From NCBI RefSeq assembly GCF_003052585.1, contig NZ_QASN01000007.1:124001-188000 (forward strand): DNA of 64,000 bases, read 5' to 3'. A program made the translations under genes and the position numbers. Shown here one piece after another: positions 9,697-16,917 of this stretch. A model generated the notes under the pieces. That model had not been told where the DNA came from, made no database searches, and was given only the letters and a program-made list of their open reading frames with translations. The stretch is from Pseudomonas mangrovi (GTDB lineage: Bacteria > Pseudomonadota > Gammaproteobacteria > Pseudomonadales > Pseudomonadaceae). The number at the start of each line of letters is the position of its first letter. Position 1 is the first letter of the stretch.

Positions 9697-12123
9697 ATGA
9701 CCACTCCCCTGCCCTGCTATCACTGCGGCTTGCCGGTTCCTTCCGGCGGCCGCTTTCAGGCTCGCATTCTCGGCGAGACTCGCGAGCTGTGCTGCCCCGG
9801 CTGCCAGGCGGTAGCCGAGGCGATAGTCGCCGGCGGCCTGGAGAGCTACTACAGACATCGCAGCGAGAGCTCGGCCAACCCGGAAGCACTGCCCAAGGCA
9901 CTTGGCGACGAACTTGCGCTGTTCGACCGAGCCGACGTCCAGCAGCCCTTCGTCAGCCACAGTGGCGAGCTGGCTGAAACCAGCCTGATGATCGAGGGCA
10001 TCAGCTGCGCCGCGTGCGGCTGGCTGATCGAGAAGCACCTGCGCGCAATGCCGGGCGTGGGCGAAGCCCAGCTCAACCTGTCCAACCAGCGCCTGCGAGT
10101 ACGCTGGGACGACGCCCGGCTGCCGCTCAGCCAATTGCTGCACGAGCTGCGTCGCATCGGCTACGCCGGCCACCCCTACCAGGCCGACCAGGCCGCGGAG
10201 CGCATGGCTGCGGAGAACCGTCGAGTCCTGCGTCAGCTCGGCGTCGCCGGGCTGCTGTGGATGCAGGTGATGATGGCGAGCATGGCGACCTGGCCGGAGT
10301 TCAACATCGATTTGTCCGCCGGCATGGACAGCATCCTGCGCTGGACCAGCCTGCTGCTGACCACGCCGATCGTCTTCTACTGCTGCACCGACTTCTTCCG
10401 CGGCGCGCTGCGCGACCTGCGCACCCGACACCTGACCATGGACGTCTCGGTCTCGCTGGCCATTGGCGGCGCCTATGTCGCCGGCATCTGGTCGACGGTG
10501 ACCGGTGTGGGCGAGCTGTATTTCGACGCCGTCGGCATGTTCGCCCTGTTCCTGCTCGCTGGCCGTTATCTGGAGCGCCGCGCACGTGAACGTACCGCGG
10601 CGGCCACCGCACAGCTGGTCAACCTGCTGCCGGCATCCTGCCTGCGTCTGGATCAGGACGATCAGCCCGAGCGTATCCTGCTCGGCGAACTGGTGCTGGG
10701 GGATCGCGTACTGGTCCAGCCTGGTGCGCTGCTGCCGGCGGACGGGATCATTCTCAGCGGCCAGTCGAGCATCGACGAATCGCTGCTGACCGGCGAGTAC
10801 CTGCCGCTGCCACGCGGTGAAGGCGACAGCGTCACCGCCGGCACCCTGAATGTCGAAGGCCCGCTGACCCTGCAGGTCCAGGCACTCGGCGACGACACCC
10901 GGCTGTCGGCCATCGTCCGCTTGCTCGAACGCGCCCAGGGCGAGAAGCCGCGCCTGGCGGAGCTGGCCGATCAGGTCGCACAGTGGTTCCTGCTGATCGT
11001 CCTCGGCGTCGCCGCGGTGGTCGGCCTGGTCTGGTGGCAGATCGATCCGCAGCGCGCATTCTGGATCGTTCTCGCGCTGCTGGTCGCCACCTGTCCCTGC
11101 GCCCTGTCGCTGGCCACCCCGACCGCCCTCACCGCTGCCACTGGGCGGCTGCACCAGCTCGGTCTGCTGATCACCCGTGGTCACGTGCTGGAAGGCCTGA
11201 ACCGGATCGATACGGTGATCTTCGACAAGACCGGCACCCTGACCGAGGGACGCCTCGCCCTGAGCGCCATCCACCCGCTCGGGGCGCTGGATCAGGACGC
11301 CTGCCTGGCCCTGGCGGCAGCGCTGGAGAATCGCTCGGAACACCCGATCGCCCGCGCCTTCGGCCGCGCGCCGGTAGCTGCCGAACAGGTCGACAGCCTC
11401 CCCGGCCTGGGCCTGGAAGGCGTTGTCGCGGGTCGCAGGCTGCGCATCGGCCGAGCCGATTTCGTCAGCGCCCTGGCGGAGCAGCCGGCGCCACCGATAC
11501 CCGGGCAGAACGGCCAGTGGCTGCTGCTCGGCGACAGCGACGGCCCGCTCGCCTGGCTGGTGCTGGACGACCGCATCCGCAGCGATGCCGCCGCCCTGCT
11601 CGACGCCTGCCGGGCGCGCAACTGGCAGGTAGTGCTGCTGTCCGGCGACAGCTCGCCGATGGTCGCCGAGGTGGCGCGCACGCTGGGCATCGCCGATGCC
11701 CGCGGCGGCCTGACCCCGGACGCCAAACTCGAGGTGCTTCGCCAGCTGCACAGCGAAGGTCGCTCGGTGCTGATGCTCGGCGACGGCGTCAACGACGTGC
11801 CGGTACTCGCCGCCGCCGACATCAGCATCGCCATGGGCAGCGCCACCGATCTGGCCAAGACCAGCGCCGACGCAGTACTCCTGTCCAACCGCCTGGACAG
11901 CCTGGTGGAAGGCCTTGCGGTGGCCCGCCGCACCCGCCGGATCATCATCGAGAACCTGACCTGGGCCAGTCTGTACAATGGCCTGATCCTGCCGTTCGCC
12001 GCCGTCGGCTGGGTCACCCCGATCTGGGCCGCGCTGGGCATGTCGGCAAGCTCGCTGCTGGTGGTGCTCAACGCCCTGCGTCTGAGCGCAGGCGGCGACC
12101 AGCCCAGGTCGCGCCACAGCTGA
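9697..12123 (+). CDS. ccoI: copper-exporting P1B-type ATPase for cbb3 assembly
   Basis: An 808-residue heavy-metal ATPase that moves Cu(I) across the inner membrane to supply cbb3 oxidase. Order: an N-terminal cysteine region (C7-x2-C10, C32-C33-x2-C36) typical of CcoI/FixI, one HMA domain with C104-x2-C107, transmembrane helices, the TGE actuator loop (LLTGEY near 364), the ion-path motif C466-P-C468, the phosphorylation site D510 in DKTGTLT, and GDGVNDVP in the hinge. All catalytic motifs are intact. It lies between ccoH and ccoS. Confidence 0.96.
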   Translation: MTTPLPCYHCGLPVPSGGRFQARILGETRELCCPGCQAVAEAIVAGGLESYYRHRSESSANPEALPKALGDELALFDRADVQQPFVSHSGELAETSLMIEGISCAACGWLIEKHLRAMPGVGEAQLNLSNQRLRVRWDDARLPLSQLLHELRRIGYAGHPYQADQAAERMAAENRRVLRQLGVAGLLWMQVMMASMATWPEFNIDLSAGMDSILRWTSLLLTTPIVFYCCTDFFRGALRDLRTRHLTMDVSVSLAIGGAYVAGIWSTVTGVGELYFDAVGMFALFLLAGRYLERRARERTAAATAQLVNLLPASCLRLDQDDQPERILLGELVLGDRVLVQPGALLPADGIILSGQSSIDESLLTGEYLPLPRGEGDSVTAGTLNVEGPLTLQVQALGDDTRLSAIVRLLERAQGEKPRLAELADQVAQWFLLIVLGVAAVVGLVWWQIDPQRAFWIVLALLVATCPCALSLATPTALTAATGRLHQLGLLITRGHVLEGLNRIDTVIFDKTGTLTEGRLALSAIHPLGALDQDACLALAAALENRSEHPIARAFGRAPVAAEQVDSLPGLGLEGVVAGRRLRIGRADFVSALAEQPAPPIPGQNGQWLLLGDSDGPLAWLVLDDRIRSDAAALLDACRARNWQVVLLSGDSSPMVAEVARTLGIADARGGLTPDAKLEVLRQLHSEGRSVLMLGDGVNDVPVLAAADISIAMGSATDLAKTSADAVLLSNRLDSLVEGLAVARRTRRIIIENLTWASLYNGLILPFAAVGWVTPIWAALGMSASSLLVVLNALRLSAGGDQPRSRHS

Positions 12124-12159
12124 TTGAATACCCTGTACACCAATCCCCCCGGAGGTTCC

Positions 12160-12357
12160 ATGGCCGCGCTCTACGTAATGATCCCGATCGCCGTGATCAT
12201 CGTCGCCCTGGCCATCTGGCTGTTCTTCTGGGCGGTCGACAGCGGTCAGTACGACGACCTCGACGGCCCGGCCCACAGCATCCTCTTCGACGACGAGGAC
12301 CCGCGCCATCAGGCCGGCGTGGATGAAGCCCAGGACGACAAGGACCCCAGGGCGTGA
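12160..12357 (+). CDS. ccoS: cbb3 oxidase maturation protein CcoS
   Basis: A 65-residue single-span membrane protein. MAALYVMIPIAVIIVALAIW is a membrane segment at the very N-terminus, followed by FFWAVDSGQYDDLDGP, the conserved CcoS signature, and an acidic tail. CcoS is required for cofactor insertion into CcoN. The ATG at 12160 has GGAGG four bases upstream (12151-12155). The longer frame from TTG 12124 lacks a ribosome site. The stop overlaps the next gene's GTG. Confidence 0.94.
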   Translation: MAALYVMIPIAVIIVALAIWLFFWAVDSGQYDDLDGPAHSILFDDEDPRHQAGVDEAQDDKDPRA

Positions 12358-13037
12358 TCGAGCTGACGCCGCTGCTGCTCTCCGCGCTGGTGCTTGGCCT
12401 GCTCGGTGGCGGCCATTGCCTGGGCATGTGCGGCGGACTGATGGGCGCGCTGACCCTGGCCATTCCGCCGGAGCAACGCGCGCGCCGTTTCCGCCTGCTG
12501 CTGGCCTACAACCTCGGGCGGATTCTCAGCTACAGCCTTGCCGGACTGCTTCTCGGCCTGGCCGGCTGGGCAATCGCCAGCGGTCCCCTGGCGCTCGGCC
12601 TGCGCATCGTCGCCGGCCTGCTGCTGATCTGCATGGGCCTGTACCTGGCCGGCTGGTGGAGCGGGCTGACCCGTATCGAGGCTCTCGGTCGCGGCCTGTG
12701 GCAACACATCCAGCCGCTTGCCGGACGCCTGCTGCCGGTCAGCAGCCTGCCGCGCGCGCTGCTGCTCGGTGCACTCTGGGGCTGGCTACCCTGCGGGCTG
12801 GTCTACAGCACCCTGCTCTGGGCCGCGAGCCAGGGTGACGCCATCGACAGCGCCCTGCTGATGCTCGCCTTCGGCCTGGGCACCTGGCCGGTGCTGCTGG
12901 CCACCGGTCTTGCCGCCGAACGCCTGACCGCCCTGCTGCGCCGGCGTGGCGTGCGCATCGCCGGCGGTGTGTTGGTGATCCTGTTCGGCCTGTGGACCCT
13001 GCCCGGCCCGCACCAGCACTGGCTGATGGGGCACTGA
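12354..13037 (+). CDS. TauE/SafE-family membrane protein of the cbb3 cluster
   Basis: A 227-residue polytopic membrane protein of the sulfite exporter TauE/SafE type (the DsbD-gamma-like subgroup found next to ccoS in pseudomonads). The first helix carries GGGHCLGMCGG (18-28), with His, Cys, Met and Cys that could bind metal. About six membrane segments are visible. The GTG start overlaps the ccoS stop (GTGA), implying coupled translation. A part in copper or thiol handling for the oxidase is an inference from position and the motif. Confidence 0.85.
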   Translation: MIELTPLLLSALVLGLLGGGHCLGMCGGLMGALTLAIPPEQRARRFRLLLAYNLGRILSYSLAGLLLGLAGWAIASGPLALGLRIVAGLLLICMGLYLAGWWSGLTRIEALGRGLWQHIQPLAGRLLPVSSLPRALLLGALWGWLPCGLVYSTLLWAASQGDAIDSALLMLAFGLGTWPVLLATGLAAERLTALLRRRGVRIAGGVLVILFGLWTLPGPHQHWLMGH

Positions 13038-13066
13038 GGGGCTCAAGGGCAGGCAGTCAGCCCGGT

Positions 13067-13080
13067 TTGATACAGGTCAA
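13067..13080 (+). promoter_or_regulatory. ANR/FNR box and class II promoter of hemN
   Basis: TTGAT-ACAG-GTCAA is a near-perfect ANR site (centre 13073.5). A -10-like TAGACT lies at 13103-13108, where a class II activator site at -41.5 would place it, giving a start near 13115 and a leader of about 29 bases. It predicts induction of hemN at low oxygen by the product of anr, 2 kb downstream. Confidence 0.88.
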
Positions 13081-13143
13081 GATGCCGCAGTCGGCCAGTC
13101 CCTAGACTGCCAGCCACTGACCGTATAACCGGGGACGCCCCCA

Positions 13144-14526
13144 ATGCCTGACGCCATCCGCTGGGACACCGATCTGATCCGCCGCTATGACCTGGCGGGG
13201 CCGCGCTATACGTCCTACCCCACCGCCGAGCAGTTCAACGACAAGGTCGGCTCCTTCGATCTGCTGCACGCGCTGCGCGACAGCCGCAAGGCGTTGCGGC
13301 CGCTGTCGCTTTACGTGCACCTGCCGTTCTGCGCGAGCATCTGCTACTACTGCGGCTGCAACAAGGTGATCACCAAGGACCGCGGGCGCGCACAGCCCTA
13401 TCTGGAACGTCTGCAGCGCGAGGTCGAACTGATCGCCTGTCATCTCGACCAGCGCCAGCACGTCGAGCAGCTGCACCTGGGCGGCGGCACCCCGACCTTT
13501 CTCAGCCACGACGAGCTGCGTCACCTGATGGGCATGCTGCGCCAGCACTTCACCCTGCTCGACGACGACTCCGGCGACTACAGCATCGAGATCGATCCGC
13601 GCGAGGCCGACTGGTCGACCATGGGGCTGTTGCGCGAACTGGGCTTCAACCGCGTCAGCCTCGGCGTGCAGGATCTCGACCCCGAGGTGCAGCGCGCGGT
13701 CAACCGCCTGCAGACCCTCGACCAGACCCGCGCCATCGTCGAGGCAGCGCGCACCCTGCAGTTCCGCTCGCTGAACATCGACCTGATCTACGGCCTGCCC
13801 AGGCAGACGCCGGCAGGCTTCGAGCGCACCCTGGCCGAGGTCATCGCGCTGCAGCCGGACAGGGTCTCGGTGTTCAACTACAACCACCTGCCGGAGCACT
13901 TCCTGCCACAACGCCGGATCAATGCGAGCGAGCTGCCGAGCGCAACGGACAAGCTGGCGATGCTCGAACGCAGCATCGAGCAGCTCACCGAGGCCGGCTA
14001 CCGCTACGTCGGCATGGACCACTTCGCCCTGCCCGACGACGAGCTGGCCACCGCCCAGGAAGACGGCACCCTGCAACGCAACTTCCAGGGCTACACCACC
14101 CATGGCCATTGCGACCTGGTGGGGCTCGGGGTGTCCTCGATCAGCCAGATCGGCGATCTCTACTGCCAGAACCACAGCGACATCAACCTGTATCAGCAGA
14201 GCCTTGGCAACGACCAGCTGGCGACCGTGCGCGGCCTGATCTGCAACCAGGACGACCGCATCCGCCGCGCGGCGATCCAGCAGATCACCTGCGAATTCCA
14301 GCTATCGTTCAGCGAACTGGAAAAGACCTACGACCTGGACGTGCACGAGTATTTCGGCGAGATCTGGCCACAGCTGGAGCAGCTGGCTGCGGACGGACTG
14401 ATCGAGCTTGCGGCAGATCGCCTGGTAGTGCTGCCGCCAGGCCGCCTGCTGGTGCACGCGCTGTGCGTGCTGTTCGATCGCTACCAGCCGCACCTGGCAA
14501 CGCCGCGGCTATCGCAGGTCATCTGA
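13144..14526 (+). CDS. hemN: oxygen-independent coproporphyrinogen III oxidase (radical SAM)
   Basis: A 460-residue radical-SAM enzyme that decarboxylates coproporphyrinogen III to protoporphyrinogen IX without oxygen. The cluster motif is C63-x3-C67-x2-C70-G-C72 in PFCASICYYCGC, followed by the SAM-binding LGGGTPTFL near 115. Length and the C-terminal HemN domain match true HemN rather than HemW. The ANR site at 13067-13080 controls it; it makes heme for the cbb3 and c-type cytochromes upstream when HemF cannot work. Confidence 0.97.
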   Translation: MPDAIRWDTDLIRRYDLAGPRYTSYPTAEQFNDKVGSFDLLHALRDSRKALRPLSLYVHLPFCASICYYCGCNKVITKDRGRAQPYLERLQREVELIACHLDQRQHVEQLHLGGGTPTFLSHDELRHLMGMLRQHFTLLDDDSGDYSIEIDPREADWSTMGLLRELGFNRVSLGVQDLDPEVQRAVNRLQTLDQTRAIVEAARTLQFRSLNIDLIYGLPRQTPAGFERTLAEVIALQPDRVSVFNYNHLPEHFLPQRRINASELPSATDKLAMLERSIEQLTEAGYRYVGMDHFALPDDELATAQEDGTLQRNFQGYTTHGHCDLVGLGVSSISQIGDLYCQNHSDINLYQQSLGNDQLATVRGLICNQDDRIRRAAIQQITCEFQLSFSELEKTYDLDVHEYFGEIWPQLEQLAADGLIELAADRLVVLPPGRLLVHALCVLFDRYQPHLATPRLSQVI

Positions 14527-14538
14527 GATCCGCGGGGG

Positions 14539-15006
14539 TCAACTGACCAGCAGAGTGGAAACCTGCTGCATCTGCTCCTTGGACAGGTCGCTTTCGCGGC
14601 TGATCTTGGTCAGGTTGGCGGTCGCCGAAGTCAGCGCACCATTGAGAGTCGAGATCTCGTTGCGCAGCGCTTCGAGCTTGAGCCGCCTGGCTTCCGGGTC
14701 CATGCCGGCATCGCTCATCAGCGCCTGCAGCTGCGCCTGTTTCTCGGCTATCTGCGCCTTGAGTTCGCGGATCATCTTCAGCAGGTCGCGCACGCTGGAG
14801 GGCAGGCCGCTCTCGTCGATGTCCTTGTTCCCGTCCTGTTCCCGGGCCCTGGCAGACAGGTTGCGACTGGCAGCGGAAAGGCTTACCCGCGCGCTGTCGC
14901 GCCAGTCCTCAACGGGGGCGCCGCCCGCTTCGGCCGTCTGCCGCTGCATGCGCCGGGTAAGGTTGGCCAGGGGTGTCGCGGGGTCGATACGCACATCAGG
15001 CTCCAT
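14539..15006 (-). CDS. conserved hypothetical coiled-coil protein
   Basis: A 155-residue soluble protein convergent with hemN and divergent from anr. No signal peptide or membrane segment. Residues about 73-150 (LLKMIRELKAQIAEKQAQLQ and on) have heptad-like spacing and low complexity typical of a coiled coil; the N-terminal 60 residues are polar. A protein like this occurs between hemN and anr in other pseudomonads, so it is probably conserved, but I know no function. Confidence 0.8.
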   Translation of the reverse strand: MEPDVRIDPATPLANLTRRMQRQTAEAGGAPVEDWRDSARVSLSAASRNLSARAREQDGNKDIDESGLPSSVRDLLKMIRELKAQIAEKQAQLQALMSDAGMDPEARRLKLEALRNEISTLNGALTSATANLTKISRESDLSKEQMQQVSTLLVS

Positions 15007-15181
15007 CAGTCATGCGAATGCCTGTCTGTCGGCAGCCAGGCGCCAAGCTTGAGCCCAGCCCGCAGTGTCGCTGCCAGAGCGCCCTGCGACCTTCGCCTTA
15101 GTAAGTGCTTTTGGCTAGCTGGCGCCAATGTCCTTGGGGTAACCTTGCGCACATTGCGTGTTTATCCCAGGAAGCCGCCCC

Positions 15182-15916
15182 ATGTCCGAGTCCAACAAGA
15201 TGCGCGCCCTGCCCCAGGCGCACTGCAAGGACTGCAGCCTCTCCGCGCTGTGCCTGCCGCTGTCGCTGAACCTCGAGGACATGGATGCGCTGGACGAGAT
15301 CGTCAAGCGCGGACGCCCGCTGAAGAAGGGCGACTATCTGTTCCGCCAGGGCGACGTTTTCAGCTCGGTGTTCGCCGTGCGCTCCGGCGCGCTGAAGACC
15401 TTCAGCCTGAGCGACGGTGGCGAGGAGCAGATCACCGGCTTCCATCTGCCGAGCGAACTGGTCGGCCTGTCCGGCATGGACAACGAGCTGTATCCGGTTT
15501 CCGCCCAGGCGCTGGAAACCACGTCGATCTGCGAAATCCCCTTCGACCGCCTCGACGACCTGTCGGTGCAGCTGCCGCAATTGCGCCGCCAGCTGATGCG
15601 CCTGATGAGTCGCGAGATTCGCGACGACCAGCAGATGATGCTGCTGCTGTCGAAGAAGACTGCCGACGAGCGCATCGCCACCTTCCTGGTCAACCTGTCG
15701 GCACGTTTCCGCGCCCGCGGCTTCTCCGCCAACCAGTTCCGTCTGGCGATGTCACGCAACGAGATCGGCAACTACCTGGGGCTGGCGGTGGAAACCGTGT
15801 CCCGCGTCTTCACCCGCTTTCAGCAGGCCAATCTGCTCGCGGCCGAAGGCAAGGAAGTTCACATCATCGACCCCATCGAGCTGTGCGCCCTCGCCGGCGG
15901 CAGCCTCGACTCCTGA
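15182..15916 (+). CDS. anr: oxygen-sensing transcriptional regulator ANR (FNR/CRP family)
   Basis: A 244-residue FNR-type regulator that loses DNA binding when oxygen destroys its [4Fe-4S] cluster. Cluster cysteines are C15, C18, C24 and C117. The cNMP-binding-like barrel is followed by a helix-turn-helix ([23 protein letters not shown]) containing the E-xx-S-R recognition residues typical of TTGAT binding. I start at 15182 ([12 protein letters not shown]), with AGGAA upstream, not at the in-frame ATG 15158. Its likely targets here are the sites at 644 and 13067. A strong terminator follows. Confidence 0.97.
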   Translation: MSESNKMRALPQAHCKDCSLSALCLPLSLNLEDMDALDEIVKRGRPLKKGDYLFRQGDVFSSVFAVRSGALKTFSLSDGGEEQITGFHLPSELVGLSGMDNELYPVSAQALETTSICEIPFDRLDDLSVQLPQLRRQLMRLMSREIRDDQQMMLLLSKKTADERIATFLVNLSARFRARGFSANQFRLAMSRNEIGNYLGLAVETVSRVFTRFQQANLLAAEGKEVHIIDPIELCALAGGSLDS

Positions 15917-15918
15917 TC

Positions 15919-15947
15919 GACGGGCGCAGACAGCGCCCGTCTTCCTT
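15919..15947 (+). terminator. intrinsic terminator after anr
   Basis: GACGGGCGC (15919-15927), loop AGACA, GCGCCCGTC (15933-15941), then TTCCTT. A 9-bp perfect G+C-rich stem directly after the anr stop; the T-run is interrupted. It would separate anr from apt, which starts 27 bases later. Confidence 0.7.
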
Positions 15948-15973
15948 CATCGCCGCAAGAGAAGCCTGCCCCG

Positions 15974-16522
15974 ATGATCTTTGACGAATTCGCCATCAAG
16001 TCGCAGATCCGCGCGGTCACCGACTTCCCCAAGCCCGGCGTGACCTTTCGCGACGTCACCCCGCTGTTCCAGTCGCCGCGCATCCTGCGCATGGTCATCG
16101 ACAGCCTGGTGCAACGCTATGTGGAAAGCGACTGCAGCCACATCGGCGCCATGGATGCCCGTGGCTTCCTGATCGGATCGATCCTCGCCTACCAGCTCAA
16201 CCGCCCGTTGGTGCTGTTTCGCAAGTCCGGCAAGCTGCCGGCCGACGTGCTCGCCGAGACCTACAGCACCGAGTACGGCGAAGCCAAGCTTGAGGTGCAC
16301 GCCGACAGCCTCTGCGAAGGTGACTCCCTGCTGCTGATCGACGACCTGATCGCGACCGGCGGCACCCTGGTGGCCGCCGCCACCCTCGCCCGGCGCATGC
16401 GTGCCAGCGTGTACGAAGCCGCGGCGATCATCGACCTGCCCGAGCTCGGTGGCTCGCGCAAGCTGCAGGACATGGGCATTCCCACCTTCACCCTGACGGC
16501 ATTCGCGCTCGACGAAGCCTGA
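15974..16522 (+). CDS. apt: adenine phosphoribosyltransferase
   Basis: A 182-residue purine-salvage enzyme forming AMP from adenine and PRPP. The PRPP-binding motif [17 protein letters not shown] is at about 118-134, and the N-terminal [13 protein letters not shown] is typical of Apt. It follows anr, as in other pseudomonads, and is convergent with the lipoprotein gene at 16529 with only six bases between stops. Confidence 0.96.
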   Translation: MIFDEFAIKSQIRAVTDFPKPGVTFRDVTPLFQSPRILRMVIDSLVQRYVESDCSHIGAMDARGFLIGSILAYQLNRPLVLFRKSGKLPADVLAETYSTEYGEAKLEVHADSLCEGDSLLLIDDLIATGGTLVAAATLARRMRASVYEAAAIIDLPELGGSRKLQDMGIPTFTLTAFALDEA

Positions 16523-16528
16523 GTCGGA

Positions 16529-16906
16529 TCAATCGCCACGACGGTAACGCACGCTGCGGCCGTCGGCATCGGTGATGCGCAGTTCATCCCCGACCAGTTC
16601 GAAGCGATAGCTGACCACCTCGTCGTTGGCCGTCGACAACGCCAGAGTCGTCGGGCCGCGAATTTCCCAGGTCCCCTGATCCCACCAGGTGAAGGCTCCG
16701 GCCGGCTCCGCAGTTCCGACATACAGCCCGTTTTTCTCGAAGCGCAGCGTCGCCGCGTACTGTTCCGCGCCCGTGGTCTGCTCCTGCTTGCGCCAGTTGC
16801 CTGGCAAATCCGCCTGGTGCACCACTGCAACCTCCTGACATCCGCAGAGAAGTACCGCCACGCACGGCGTGGCGGCAAAGGGTCGCGCGTGCGGCACACA
16901 CCACAC
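16529..16906 (-). CDS. small putative lipoprotein
   Basis: About 125 residues. A short hydrophobic start ends in AVLLCGC-QEV, which reads as a lipobox of non-standard composition (L-C-G-C). The mature part (NWRKQEQTTGAEQYAATLRF) contains the pattern ADLPGNWR...LRFEKNGLYVGT, a lipocalin-like or META-like small beta protein often found in pseudomonads; no catalytic motif. The start is uncertain: GTG 16906 or GTG 16897, both without a clear ribosome site. It begins 11 bases after the stop of the protease gene and may be co-transcribed with it. Confidence 0.55.
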   Translation of the reverse strand: MWCVPHARPFAATPCVAVLLCGCQEVAVVHQADLPGNWRKQEQTTGAEQYAATLRFEKNGLYVGTAEPAGAFTWWDQGTWEIRGPTTLALSTANDEVVSYRFELVGDELRITDADGRSVRYRRGD

Positions 16907-16917
16907 GCGCGAATCAC

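Noticed and set aside
12124..12160. Longer ccoS from a TTG at 12124
   Set aside because: The ATG at 12160 has GGAGG directly upstream and gives the usual CcoS N-terminus.
9454..12309. 951-codon minus-strand open frame opposite ccoI
   Set aside because: Codon-composition artefact. The plus strand encodes a complete P1B ATPase with all motifs here.
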